DNA of 64,000 nucleotides. Origin: Actinophytocola xinjiangensis (GTDB lineage: Bacteria > Actinomycetota > Actinomycetes > Mycobacteriales > Pseudonocardiaceae). How positions within the stretch are numbered: the first letter of the stretch is position 1; every line of letters begins with the position of its first letter. Below are positions 9,073-18,068 of the stretch, piece by piece. A model generated the notes under the pieces. It was not told the origin of the DNA. It did no database searches and saw only the letters and a list, made by a program, of their open reading frames with translations. The position numbers were made by a program, and so were the translations under genes. The stretch is taken from positions 237,260 to 301,259 of the forward strand of contig NZ_MSIF01000010.1 of the NCBI RefSeq assembly GCF_001921215.1, given 5' to 3'.

Positions 9073-10094
9073 CTGGTCGCCTCGCCCCTGGCCAGGGCGA
9101 CCCGGGGTGGGCCGGTCTGCTCGGCCACCTGGTCGCGCCACCACGGGGTCTCCACGAAACCGCGTTTGAGGACCAGTAGCTCCACCGAGGCGTTCCAGCC
9201 GGACACGCCGTCGAGGTTGGCCAGGGTGGCGGTGGTGAAGTCGAACAGGCCCTTGGTCGAGTCGGTGATCACCTCGCACAGCAGCGAGTTGCCGTCCAGG
9301 GTGGCGGCCAGGTAGCGGACCGAGCGGTGGTGGTGCAGCGCCGAGGCGACCGCGTTCAGCTTGGCCGGCTCGACCTGCACCCACAGCAGCGTCTCGGCCT
9401 CCAGCCCCAGCACGGGCGCCGGCACGATGGTGAACACCGACGCGCACCCGTCGGCGATCATCCGCTCGAAGCGGCGGCGCACGGTGGACTCGTTGAGCTC
9501 CAGCACGCCGGCGATGTGTTTGAAGCTGGACCGGCCGTCCTCGCGCAGCAGGTCGATGATCGCCCAGTCGACCCGGTCGAGGTGGTGCGGCGCGCACAGC
9601 AGCGGCTCGGCGGTGTGCGGGGTGGACGACCGGTCGTCGATCAGCTGCCAGTACCAGTCGGTCGACACCTTGTACACGTGCAGCAGCAGGTCGCTGTACC
9701 AGCGCTGCACGCCGTCGATCTGCTGGAGCTCCAGCATGGTGTGCGGGTAGCGGGTCGGCTCGGAGTTGACCACCAGCTCCAGCGCGATGTCGTAGGTGCC
9801 GGTGATCAGCGACGCCCAGCGCACGTCCTCCCGGGCGACCAGCTGCTCGGCCACGGCGATCTGGGTGCCGGGCCGGCAGCCGATCCTGGTGAAGAACGTC
9901 TCGACCGGGCCGTTGCTGCCCAGGCTCGGGGCCACCGACACCCGCAGCAGCCGGTCGGAGATCAGCTGCTGCACGCGGCGGGCAACGGTGGGCACCGAGG
10001 TGTCCACGGCCGCCGCGATCGAGGTCCAGCTGGCCCGCCCGTCGGACTGGAGTGCGACGACGATCTGCCGGTCGAGTTCGTCCAGCGACCGCAT
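9069..10094 (-). CDS. Lrp/AsnC-family regulator, duplicated architecture
   Basis: This 341-residue protein has two Lrp/AsnC units. The first HTH (LDELDRQIVVALQSDGRASWTSIAAAV) is followed by an effector domain, and the second HTH (LDRVDWAIIDLLREDGRSSFKHIAGVL) by another. This double form is common in actinobacteria and may act as a pseudo-dimer per chain. The start is ATG 10094, which forms TGATG with the stop of the hydrolase gene; the upstream extension is shadow. As last gene of the peptide-utilisation transcript it is the likely local regulator responding to an amino acid or peptide product. Confidence 0.85.
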   Translation of the reverse strand: MRSLDELDRQIVVALQSDGRASWTSIAAAVDTSVPTVARRVQQLISDRLLRVSVAPSLGSNGPVETFFTRIGCRPGTQIAVAEQLVAREDVRWASLITGTYDIALELVVNSEPTRYPHTMLELQQIDGVQRWYSDLLLHVYKVSTDWYWQLIDDRSSTPHTAEPLLCAPHHLDRVDWAIIDLLREDGRSSFKHIAGVLELNESTVRRRFERMIADGCASVFTIVPAPVLGLEAETLLWVQVEPAKLNAVASALHHHRSVRYLAATLDGNSLLCEVITDSTKGLFDFTTATLANLDGVSGWNASVELLVLKRGFVETPWWRDQVAEQTGPPRVALARGEATS

Positions 10095-10978
10095 CAGGCG
10101 GGGGACACCTCGCGCAGGAACTCCCGCACCGTTTCCGTCCACAAGGCCGCCTCCTCGATCTGCGGCGAGTGCCCGGACTTCTCGAACACCACCAGCCGCG
10201 CCCGGGGGATGAGCCTAGCGATCTGCTCGCTGCACTCCACCGGCGTGATCCAGTCGGTGCGCCCGACGGTGACCAGCGTCGGCGCGGTGACCTTCGGCAG
10301 GTCGGGCTTGAGGTCGTAGTTCGGGATGTTCACCGAGAACGCGTAGTTGTGCGCCTCGTAGCGGTACGGGGTGGCCGCCACGCGCGCCTCGACGGCGTCC
10401 GGGTCGTAGTGGTAGTCGTAGAGCGGCAGGATCTCGCGCCAGCAGTCCCGCAGGTCCGCGTCGTCACGGACGGTGCCGTCGAAGATCCTCGTCAGCTTCT
10501 CCCGGTCGACGGTGATCCGCGACGAGGCGAGCGCGTTGGCCAGCGCCTTGTCCTCGTTGGAGTTGTCCGGCGAGGTGTCGCGCAGCACCAGGGCGCTGAC
10601 CCGGTCGGGGTAGCGGATGGCGTACTCCATGGCCATGAACCCGCCGTAGGAGCCGCCGGCCATGATGACCTGCTCGGCGCCGATCCACTGCCGCAGCCCG
10701 TCGATGTCGGCGGCCCACTGCTCGTGGCTGAAGGTGCCGTTGCCCTCGCTCTGGCCGGACCCCCTGGCGTCGAACACGACGACCCGGTAGGTGTCGGCCA
10801 GCCGGCCGAAACTGGCCTTGGGTTCGGCGCGGGAACCGAGGCCGGGGGCGCCGTGGTGGGCGATCACCACGGGCGCGCCGGGCGGGCCGAGCACCTCGAC
10901 CGCCAGCCGGTTCCCGTTGATCTCGACCATCTCGGCGCCGTCGCCGGCGGCGGCGAACTCCGGTGACACTGTGGACAC
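10094..10978 (-). CDS. Alpha/beta hydrolase, proline iminopeptidase-like (S33)
   Basis: This 294-residue protein has the alpha/beta hydrolase order: oxyanion loop HGAPG at 42-46, nucleophile Ser110 in GGSYGG, the acid in GRTDWITP and the catalytic His in SGHSPQIEE. Such S33 enzymes release N-terminal proline or hydrolyse small amides and esters in the cytoplasm. It is encoded between an M24 peptidase-fold gene and an Lrp regulator in a peptide-uptake transcript, so an aminopeptidase role on imported peptides is the best guess. Sequence alone cannot distinguish peptidase from esterase. Confidence 0.8.
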   Translation of the reverse strand: MSTVSPEFAAAGDGAEMVEINGNRLAVEVLGPPGAPVVIAHHGAPGLGSRAEPKASFGRLADTYRVVVFDARGSGQSEGNGTFSHEQWAADIDGLRQWIGAEQVIMAGGSYGGFMAMEYAIRYPDRVSALVLRDTSPDNSNEDKALANALASSRITVDREKLTRIFDGTVRDDADLRDCWREILPLYDYHYDPDAVEARVAATPYRYEAHNYAFSVNIPNYDLKPDLPKVTAPTLVTVGRTDWITPVECSEQIARLIPRARLVVFEKSGHSPQIEEAALWTETVREFLREVSPA

Positions 10979-11007
10979 TTCGTGGAACTCCTTTCCCTAC
11001 AGGGCGA

Positions 11008-12186
11008 TCACAGGGGAATCACGCAGTCGTCGAGCGTGCGTGGGTAGGCGGTGAGCGGGCGGGAGCCGGTCTCGGTGACCAGCATGCTGTCGGAGATCCG
11101 GTAGCCGGCGTGGCCGGGGACGTAGATGCCCGGCTCGTTGGACACGACCATGCCCGGTTCCAGCAGCGTGTCGTCGCCGTCCTCCAGCCACGGCGGCTCG
11201 TGCATGCCAAGGCCGATGCCGTGGCCCTGCCGGTGGCGCAGGTACTTCCCGAACCCGGCGTCGCGGATCACCGCCAGGCACGCGGCGTTCGCCGCCCGGC
11301 ACTGCGCACCCGGCCGGATCGCCTCGCCGCCGATCTGCTGGGCCAGGCGCACGGTGTCGTGGTAGCGGCGCTGCTCGGCGGTGGGCTCGCCGAGGACGAA
11401 CGTGCGCTCGCCCTCGACGTAGCGCCCGCCGACCGCGCAGCCGAGGGAGAGCATGAACGTGTCGCCGGGCGTGAGCCGGTAGGCCGAGGGCAGGCCGTGC
11501 GGGTAGGAGGAGTTGGCGCCGGCGTAGACCAGGCCGCCGGCCAGCAGCCCGACCACGACGACGTCGGTGTGCTCGGCGTACATCATGCCGGTGCCGACCT
11601 GGCCGACGTGCGCGGCCAGCTCGGCCTCGCTGGGCAGCTCACCGCCGCCGGCGACCGCCTCGGTGATCAGCGCGACGCCCTCGGTGAGCATCACGTCGGT
11701 GATCCGCGCGGCCTCGGCGTGCAGCGCGATCTCGGCCGGATCCTTGACGTAGCGGCACACCGTGACCAGCTCGGTCGGCACGAGGTCCACATCGGACAGC
11801 GCGGCCGACGCGGCGGTGAGCCGGTGGTGGGTGATCGAGGTGGTGTGCCCGGCCCGCCGCCGGCCGGGGCCGATGACACCGGCCAGGGCGGCGAAGGGCG
11901 GCAGCACGCCCGGGTACTCCGGGTAGGACACCAGCTCGGCGGCCGCGTGCTGGGACCGCGCGTACTCCCGCTCCAGCTCGGGCACCAGCAGCACGCACCG
12001 CCCGCCGGTCTCCAGCCACACCGCGACCGGCCGCTCACACGGGTGGTGGAAGAACCCGGTCAGGTAGGCCACGTCCTCCGGGTCGTCGGTGAGGATCGCG
12101 TCCAGGCCGGCCTCGGCCGCCCTGGCGCGCACCCTGGCCTGGACCGAGTCGAAGAAGGACGGTCCGAGTCGTTGGGAGAAGGCCAT
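11008..12186 (-). CDS. M24 (creatinase/Xaa-Pro peptidase fold) protein lacking canonical metal aspartates
   Basis: This 392-residue protein has a creatinase-N-like domain followed by a pita-bread M24 domain (GHGIGLGMHEPPW and MVVSNEPGIYVPGHAGYR are typical). In metallo-members the first metal-binding segment reads roughly IDAG...D.TRT; here it is LSLGCAVGGRYVEGERT, so both aspartates are missing. That resembles creatinase and ectoine-hydrolase-type members, which work without metal. It may therefore hydrolyse a C-N bond in a compound such as creatine or N-acetyl-diaminobutyrate instead of an Xaa-Pro peptide. ATG 12186 is 11 bases after the permease stop. Fold is certain; substrate is open. 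Confidence 0.8.
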   Translation of the reverse strand: MAFSQRLGPSFFDSVQARVRARAAEAGLDAILTDDPEDVAYLTGFFHHPCERPVAVWLETGGRCVLLVPELEREYARSQHAAAELVSYPEYPGVLPPFAALAGVIGPGRRRAGHTTSITHHRLTAASAALSDVDLVPTELVTVCRYVKDPAEIALHAEAARITDVMLTEGVALITEAVAGGGELPSEAELAAHVGQVGTGMMYAEHTDVVVVGLLAGGLVYAGANSSYPHGLPSAYRLTPGDTFMLSLGCAVGGRYVEGERTFVLGEPTAEQRRYHDTVRLAQQIGGEAIRPGAQCRAANAACLAVIRDAGFGKYLRHRQGHGIGLGMHEPPWLEDGDDTLLEPGMVVSNEPGIYVPGHAGYRISDSMLVTETGSRPLTAYPRTLDDCVIPL

Positions 12187-12197
12187 GCGCGAAAGTC

Positions 12198-13079
12198 CTA
12201 TCGGTTGCGGCGGGGATTGCGGGCGTCGTTGTAGGCGGTGGACAGCATCGTCGCGGCCAGCACCAGCAGGAAGATCGCCAGCGACGGGAACAGCGGCAGC
12301 CACCACGCGGTGGACATCGCGCCGGCCTGCTGGGCCTCGTAGAGGATCCGGCCCCACGACCAGGTGTTCGGGTCGCCAAGGCCCAGGAACGCCAGGCCCG
12401 CGGCGGAGAGCACCGCGCGGGACGCGGTGAGCACGACCGACACCAGGATCAGCGGCATCACCGCCGGCACCACGTGCCGGCGGATGATCCACGCCGGGGA
12501 GCTGGTCATCAGCCGCGCGGCGTCCACATAGGGCATCCGCACGACCGACAGCGCCTGCGAGCGCACCACGCGGGTGACCTCGGGCCAGGAGAACGCGGCG
12601 ATGACGAAGATGATCGTCACCGTGCTCGGCCCCACCAGCGCGGCGACCAGGATCATCAGCGGCAGCACCGGCAGCGACAGCGTCAGGTCGACGATCACGC
12701 CGACCACGGCGTCCACCCGCTTGAAGTAGGCGCCGACGACCGCCAGCAGCGTGCCGAACACGATCGCGATCAGCGACGCGGCGGCGGCCACCAGCAGGCT
12801 CTGCCGAGCACCCCACACGACCTCGGCGAACACGTCCAGCCCGAGGCTGTCGGTGCCGAACCAGTGCGCCCCCGACGGGCCTTCCAGAACCCGGTCGCCG
12901 TAGCCGGTCGGGTAGTCGGCCAGCCACGGCGCCGCGACCGCCGCGAACACCAGCACCGCCAGCACGACCAGGGCGATCATGCCCAGCGGTTCCTTCCGGA
13001 ACCGCCGCCACGTCCCGGAGGACGCCTTGGGCGGTGTCTCCTCGGGCTGGGCCTGTGGCATCTGGACCGTCGTGGTCAT
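12198..13079 (-). CDS. dppC: Oligopeptide/dipeptide ABC transporter permease (DppC-like)
   Basis: This 293-residue membrane protein has an N-terminal OppC-type cytosolic leader, a first helix (MIALVVLAVLVFAAVAAPWL), the HWFGTDSLGLDVFAEVVWGAR region typical of DppC/OppC, and about five further helices. The EAA loop is ARLMTSSPAWIIRRHVVP. Its start overlaps the preceding permease gene by ATGA. Together with the DppB-like protein it would form the translocation pore driven by the two ATPases encoded divergently. Peptide specificity is inferred from the neighbouring peptidases. Confidence 0.9.
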   Translation of the reverse strand: MTTTVQMPQAQPEETPPKASSGTWRRFRKEPLGMIALVVLAVLVFAAVAAPWLADYPTGYGDRVLEGPSGAHWFGTDSLGLDVFAEVVWGARQSLLVAAAASLIAIVFGTLLAVVGAYFKRVDAVVGVIVDLTLSLPVLPLMILVAALVGPSTVTIIFVIAAFSWPEVTRVVRSQALSVVRMPYVDAARLMTSSPAWIIRRHVVPAVMPLILVSVVLTASRAVLSAAGLAFLGLGDPNTWSWGRILYEAQQAGAMSTAWWLPLFPSLAIFLLVLAATMLSTAYNDARNPRRNR

Positions 13080-14047
13080 GAGGAGCCCACCTTCACCCTC
13101 GGGTCAAGCAGTCCGTAGACGATGTCGGTGATCATGTTGACCACCACGACGACACCCGCCAGCAGCAGGAAAGCGCCTTGCAGGACCGGGAAGTCCAGCC
13201 GGGTGACCGCGTCGTAGATCCCGCGGCCGATGCCCGGGTAGGCGTAGACCGTCTCGATCAGGATCACGCCGCCGACCACGTACAGACAGATCTGCATCCC
13301 GATCAGCGTCGTGGTCGGCAGCAGGGCGTTGCGCAGCGCGTGCTTCCACAGCACCCGCCGGTAGGGCAGCCCGTTGGCCTTGGCCAGCACGATGTAGTCC
13401 TCGCCAAGCGACTCCATCAGCGTCGAACGCACCGTCAGCACGTAGGCGCCCAACTGCACCAGCACCAGCGACAGGCACGGCAGCACCAGGTGGGACAGCA
13501 CGCTCAGGTACCACTCCCCGCCGTAGGTGCCGGCGGTGTACGCGCCGCCGATCGGGAACCAGCCCAGCTGCAACCCGAACACGTACAGCAGCAGGATCCC
13601 GATGCTCGGCACGAACAGGGACTGCCCGGTGACCGCGACGACCTGCACCACCCGGTCGAGCAGGCCGCCGGCTCGCGAGGCGGCGACCACCCCCAGTGGG
13701 ATGCCGATCGCCACGGTCACCACCAGGGCGACCCCGACCAGCAGCAACGTCCACGGCAGCTGCTGCATCAGCGCGTCGCCGACCGGGATGTTCTGGCTGA
13801 ACGACATGCCGAGGTTTCCTTGCAGCAGCTCACCGAGGTACTTGACGTACTGCACGGGAAGCGACTGGTCGAGGCCGTACTGGTTGAGCAGCTCCGCCCG
13901 GATCTCGGGGGTCATGTTCGTGCTGGCGATGGCGAGTGCCGGGTCCCCTGGCAGCAGCCGGAGCATCAGGAACGTGACCGTGACGGCGAACCAGATCGTG
14001 GCAACGCCACGACCGATCCGCCTGAGCACGAACAACCACAGCGACAT
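13076..14047 (-). CDS. dppB: Oligopeptide/dipeptide ABC transporter permease (DppB-like)
   Basis: This 323-residue permease starts with the DppB/OppB leader (LRRIGRGVATIWFAVTVTFLMLRLLPGDP), has six predicted membrane helices and the EAA loop AKANGLPYRRVLWKHALRNALLP. It is 16 bases downstream of the binding-protein gene and overlaps the DppC-like gene by 4 bases. It pairs with that protein in the inner membrane for uptake of peptides or similar small molecules. Confidence 0.9.
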   Translation of the reverse strand: MSLWLFVLRRIGRGVATIWFAVTVTFLMLRLLPGDPALAIASTNMTPEIRAELLNQYGLDQSLPVQYVKYLGELLQGNLGMSFSQNIPVGDALMQQLPWTLLLVGVALVVTVAIGIPLGVVAASRAGGLLDRVVQVVAVTGQSLFVPSIGILLLYVFGLQLGWFPIGGAYTAGTYGGEWYLSVLSHLVLPCLSLVLVQLGAYVLTVRSTLMESLGEDYIVLAKANGLPYRRVLWKHALRNALLPTTTLIGMQICLYVVGGVILIETVYAYPGIGRGIYDAVTRLDFPVLQGAFLLLAGVVVVVNMITDIVYGLLDPRVKVGSS

Positions 14048-14063
14048 CCGGGAGGCTCCAGCC

Positions 14064-15683
14064 CTACTCGGACTTGGTCGCCGAGGCGACCGAGATCGGG
14101 TTGACGATGGACAGCAGCTCGCTGGGCTTGACCGTGAACCCGCTCCAGTCGCTGCGGTGGGCCACGTAGAGGTTCTGCGTGTACATGACGTTGTCGTAGA
14201 CGTTGTCCCGGACCTTCTTCGCCGCCTCCTGCAGGATCGGCACCTGCTCGTCGCGCTCGAAGGTGACCTGGGCCTGCTGGATCAGCTTGGTCAGCTCCGG
14301 ATCGTCCACATAGGAGTAGTTGATCGCGCCGCCGGGCAGGTAGGTCAGCGACATGTTCGTCGCCGGGTCGTCCATGATGGCGAAGTTGCCGGCGTAGATG
14401 TCGAAGTCACCGGCGTCGGTCTTGGCCAGGTAGGCGTTGCGCTCCAGGCCCTGCAGCTCGATCGTGATGCCGGCCTCGGCGGCGCCGTCCTTGACGAGGG
14501 TGGCCCACTGGGTGGTCACCGGGTCCTGCAACGAGTAGATCAGCCGGAACGACAGCGGGTACTTGTCCTCGCTGTTGGCCTTGTAGCCGGCGTCGTCGAG
14601 CAGCTCGCGGGACTTCTCCGGGTTGTGCTCGTACTCCTTGATCGAGTCGTCGTAGTACTGCTTGAGCACCGGCATGATCGGACTGGACCCGGTGGAGACG
14701 GCCTGGTCCTGCAACACGACCCGGCGGATGGCCTCGTAGTCCACGGCGTGCGCGAGCGCGAGCCGCACGTCGGTCTTGGCCAGGTCGGGCTTGGTCATGT
14801 TGTAGGTCATGTGCGCGTAGCCCAGACCGGGGACCTCCTGGACGGTGACACCCTCGGTGTTCTGCAACTCCTTGACCTGGGCCGGCGGCAGCGAGTTCGC
14901 GATGACGTCGACGTCGCCGTTCTTCAGGCTCAGGATCTCGGTGTTGACGTCAGGGAAGACCCGGTAGACGACCTTGGCGGCCTTGGGCTTGCCGCCCTCG
15001 ACCAGCGGGTAGTCGTCCTTGCGCTCCAGGGTGTAGCTCTGGCCGCGCTGGACGTCGGTGAGCACGTACGGGCCGGCCGAGACCCAGCCGCCGTCGCTGC
15101 CGTCGTTGGCGAACTTGGCGACCGAGCCGGCCGGCTCGAACACGTGCTGGGGCACGACGTTGCCCCAGAAGCCGATCTCGGGGATGACCGACGCGTCCGG
15201 CTTGGTCAGCTTGACCTCGACGCGGGTGTCGGACACGGCGGTGGCGGTGTCGAAGTTGCTCAGTTGGCCGTAGAGCGTGCCGGCGGGGGCGTCGCGCTTG
15301 ACCGCGTTGAGCGTGTAGGCGACGTCCTTGGCGGTCAGCGGCTTGCCGTCCGACCAGGTCAGGCCGGACTCCAGCTCGTAGAACCCGGTGGTGTCGTCGA
15401 CGTAGCCCCACTCCTTGGCGAGTTCGGGCTCCTTCTCCCCGTCCTCGCCGATGGACAGCAGGTGCGGGTACATCAGGTTGGTGATCCAGTAGTCGCTGCG
15501 GCTGTTGCCGACCAGCGGGTTGTAGTTCACCACGTCGGTGGTGGTGGCGATGGTCAGCGTCGCGTCGGTCACCTCCTGACCGCCGCCTGTGCCGCCGCCG
15601 GACTGCGGTGCCTCCGGCGCGCAGGCACCCAGTGCCAGTGCGGCCGACAACGCGGCCGCGGTGATGACTCGGGTACTTCGCAT
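14064..15683 (-). CDS. dppA: ABC transporter substrate-binding lipoprotein (SBP family 5)
   Basis: This 539-residue protein has a lipoprotein signal ending in LGAC (Cys21), a Gly-rich tether, then the family-5 solute-binding fold (typical pieces: LESGLTWSDGKPLTAKDVAYTLNA, ALAHAVDYEAIRRVV). It would sit on the outer face of the membrane and deliver peptides or related compounds to the adjacent permeases. Its ATG forms TGATG with the stop of the M19 dipeptidase gene, so the two are translationally coupled. Family 5 also binds nickel, glycosides and opines, so the ligand is not fixed by sequence. Confidence 0.9.
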   Translation of the reverse strand: MRSTRVITAAALSAALALGACAPEAPQSGGGTGGGQEVTDATLTIATTTDVVNYNPLVGNSRSDYWITNLMYPHLLSIGEDGEKEPELAKEWGYVDDTTGFYELESGLTWSDGKPLTAKDVAYTLNAVKRDAPAGTLYGQLSNFDTATAVSDTRVEVKLTKPDASVIPEIGFWGNVVPQHVFEPAGSVAKFANDGSDGGWVSAGPYVLTDVQRGQSYTLERKDDYPLVEGGKPKAAKVVYRVFPDVNTEILSLKNGDVDVIANSLPPAQVKELQNTEGVTVQEVPGLGYAHMTYNMTKPDLAKTDVRLALAHAVDYEAIRRVVLQDQAVSTGSSPIMPVLKQYYDDSIKEYEHNPEKSRELLDDAGYKANSEDKYPLSFRLIYSLQDPVTTQWATLVKDGAAEAGITIELQGLERNAYLAKTDAGDFDIYAGNFAIMDDPATNMSLTYLPGGAINYSYVDDPELTKLIQQAQVTFERDEQVPILQEAAKKVRDNVYDNVMYTQNLYVAHRSDWSGFTVKPSELLSIVNPISVASATKSE

Positions 15684-16891
15684 CAGACCCAGACCTCCTT
15701 GAGGACACGCAGGGTGTTACCGCCGACGACCTTGCGGATCTCGTCGTCGCTGTAGTCGTGCGCGACCAGCCAGCCGATGATGTTGTGGAACGCCTCGGCG
15801 GGGTTCTCCAGCCCGTCGACGTAGGGGACCTTCTCGAAGTCGACCTGGCCGTGGGCCTGGCCGAGCGAGAGGTTGGCGGCGAAGGTGTCGTGCAGGCCGA
15901 CGTGGTCGCCGAAGAGCGTGTCCGGGCCGAAGCTCACGTGGTCGATGCCGACCAGGTCCACGCAGTAGGTGAAGTGGTCCATGACCGACTCCAGCGAGTG
16001 CAGCGGGTGCTGCGGGGAGAGCGTGGTGTGCGGGGCGGCCTCGATGCCGATCACACCGCCGCGCTCGGCGCAGGCCCTGATGGTCTCGTCGTCCTTCATC
16101 CGGTTGGTCGGCCAGACCGTGCGGGAGCCGGCGTGGGTGATGAACACGGGCTTGGTGGACTTGCGGATCACGTCCAGGCCGGTGCGGTCGCCGCTGTGTG
16201 AGATGTCGATGGCGATGCCGAGCTTGTTCATCCGCTCGACGGCGCGGTCGCCCAGGTAGGTCAGGCCGCCGTCGCCGCGCTCCTTGAGGCCGCCGCCGAG
16301 CAGGTTGGCCTCGGAGTAGGCGATGCCCATCTGGCGCACGCCGAAGCCGTAGAGGACGTCGAGGCGGTCGATCTCGTTCTCGATGGGGGTGGCGGCCTCG
16401 AGCGCGAAGATGTGCGCGATGCGGCCGGTCTCCTTGGCGTTGTCGATGTCGGCGATGGACTCGGCCTTGACGACGAAGTCCTGGTGGGCCAGGTCGGCCA
16501 TGCGCACGCCAAGGTCGAACAGGACGTCCTGGTACTTCCAGCCGGCGTCGGAGCTGATGCAGCAGGTGCCGTCCATGCCGTTGTCGAACACGGCGGTGAG
16601 GCCGGAGCGGGCCAGGCCCTGGTAGCCGGTTGGTTCGCGGCCCTGGCGGATGTGCTCGCGCAGCTCGCCCATGTCCTCGGGGAAGACCTGCACGTGCTCG
16701 TGCAGGGAGATGACCGTCTCCTCGGCAAGCAACCGCTTGGTTCGCTGAGCCTGCTCCTCGGTGAGGTTCAGGCCCTGGTAGGCCGGGACGCGGCCGACCT
16801 GCTTGGCGTAGGTGAACGCGCGGTAGTCCTTACCGGCCTCGAGGTACTCGTAGGCGGTGTAGCCGGTGTACCGGGGAGCGGGCTCGAGCAC
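15683..16891 (-). CDS. Membrane dipeptidase-like M19 hydrolase
   Basis: This 402-residue TIM-barrel metallohydrolase has the expected M19 ligand motifs in order: HEH near the start of the barrel (ISLHEHVQ), a glutamate in FALEAAT, histidines in DISHSG and ITHAGSR, and an aspartate in SFGPDTLF. Members cleave dipeptides, often with D-residues, or small amides. I chose GTG 16891 because AGGAGA lies about 7 bases upstream; the longer frame from 16972 has no ribosome site. It is the first gene of the minus-strand peptide operon and has no signal peptide, so it should act in the cytoplasm. Confidence 0.85.
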   Translation of the reverse strand: MLEPAPRYTGYTAYEYLEAGKDYRAFTYAKQVGRVPAYQGLNLTEEQAQRTKRLLAEETVISLHEHVQVFPEDMGELREHIRQGREPTGYQGLARSGLTAVFDNGMDGTCCISSDAGWKYQDVLFDLGVRMADLAHQDFVVKAESIADIDNAKETGRIAHIFALEAATPIENEIDRLDVLYGFGVRQMGIAYSEANLLGGGLKERGDGGLTYLGDRAVERMNKLGIAIDISHSGDRTGLDVIRKSTKPVFITHAGSRTVWPTNRMKDDETIRACAERGGVIGIEAAPHTTLSPQHPLHSLESVMDHFTYCVDLVGIDHVSFGPDTLFGDHVGLHDTFAANLSLGQAHGQVDFEKVPYVDGLENPAEAFHNIIGWLVAHDYSDDEIRKVVGGNTLRVLKEVWV

Positions 16892-17069
16892 GCTGCCATC
16901 TCCTGTCCTGAGTGGACCACCTGTCGTGGACCAGTTGACTGTCTCCAGTGGAATAACGCAGAGTGTCATCAATATCCGGCGCGTTTGTCAACGTGTATGT
17001 TCAAACAAGGCACCTGAGGTGCTGGGTTGAAACATTCCGGCAACACGCTAACCATGTGAGGATGGGAGC
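16892..17069. promoter_or_regulatory. Divergent promoter region of peptide uptake locus
   Basis: These 178 bases separate the dipeptidase-transporter operon (-) from the ATPase genes (+). On the minus strand a perfect TTGACA lies at 16991-16986. A loose inverted repeat (GTTTG at 16983-16987 against CAAAC) surrounds it and could be an operator, for example for the Lrp protein at the operon's end. I see no clear -10 box at standard spacing, so the promoter assignment is tentative. Confidence 0.4.
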
Positions 17070-18068
17070 ATGGACACACTCGTCCGGCCCGCGTTGCGGG
17101 TCCGGGGGCTCTCGGTGACCTTCCCCGTGTCCGGAGTGGACATCCCGGCGGTTCGGCACGTCGACCTGGACGTTCCGCGCGGTGAGCTGGTCGCCCTGCT
17201 CGGCGAGTCGGGGTCGGGCAAGTCGGTGACCGCCCGGGCGGTGATGGGCCTGGCCGGCGAGGGAGCCCAGGTCAGTGCCGACGAGCTGACTCTCGGTGAC
17301 GTGGACCTGAACAGTGCCTCCGCGCGCACGCTGCGTGAACTGCGTGGCGCGCGGATGAGCCTGGTCCTTCAGGACGCGCTCTCCGCGCTCAACCCGGTGC
17401 TCACGATCGGTGACCAACTGGGTGAGCTGTTCCGCATCCACCAGGGGGCGTCGAAGAAGGTCGCCCGCTCCCGCGCCGCGGACCTGCTGGGCCAGGTCGG
17501 CATCCCCGCGCCGGCCAAACGCATCGACGACTACCCGCACCAGTTCTCCGGCGGGATGCGCCAACGCATCCTGATCGCCATGGCGATCGCGTTGGAGCCC
17601 GAGCTGTTGATCGCCGACGAGCCGACGACCGCGCTGGACGTCACCGTGCAGGCCCAGATCCTGGACCTGCTGGGCTCGCTGCGCACGCAACTGGACATGG
17701 GCGTGCTGCTCATCACCCACGACCTGGCGGTGGTCAGCGAGGTGGCCGACCGCCTGGCGGTCATGTACGCCGGCCGGGTCGTGGAGGCCGGGGACGCCGA
17801 CACCGTCCTGTCCCGACCGTCCCACCCGTACACCGAGGCCCTGTTGCGTTCGGTGCCCAGGATCGAACACCACGGCGGTGACCTGTTCACCATCCCCGGT
17901 TCACCCCCGAACCCGGCGCGGGTGCCGTCGGGCTGCCCGTTCCACCCCCGCTGCCACCGGGCGATCGACCTCTGTTCGTCGGTGCGCCCAGAACTCCTGG
18001 CCACGGCCGACGGTCGGACCGTGGCCTGCCACCGCTCGGAAGAGGTGCTCGATGCCCACAGCCGTTGA
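17070..18068 (+). CDS. dppD: Peptide ABC transporter ATPase (DppD-like)
   Basis: This 332-residue ABC ATPase has Walker A GESGSGKS, signature FSGGMRQR, Walker [13 protein letters not shown], the H-loop LLITHDL and the C-terminal oligopeptide-ABC extension with its cysteine cluster ([16 protein letters not shown]). It is transcribed away from the permease operon and overlaps the second ATPase gene by 17 bases. It should form a heterodimer with the product of that gene and energise the DppBC-like pore. Confidence 0.9.
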   Translation: MDTLVRPALRVRGLSVTFPVSGVDIPAVRHVDLDVPRGELVALLGESGSGKSVTARAVMGLAGEGAQVSADELTLGDVDLNSASARTLRELRGARMSLVLQDALSALNPVLTIGDQLGELFRIHQGASKKVARSRAADLLGQVGIPAPAKRIDDYPHQFSGGMRQRILIAMAIALEPELLIADEPTTALDVTVQAQILDLLGSLRTQLDMGVLLITHDLAVVSEVADRLAVMYAGRVVEAGDADTVLSRPSHPYTEALLRSVPRIEHHGGDLFTIPGSPPNPARVPSGCPFHPRCHRAIDLCSSVRPELLATADGRTVACHRSEEVLDAHSR

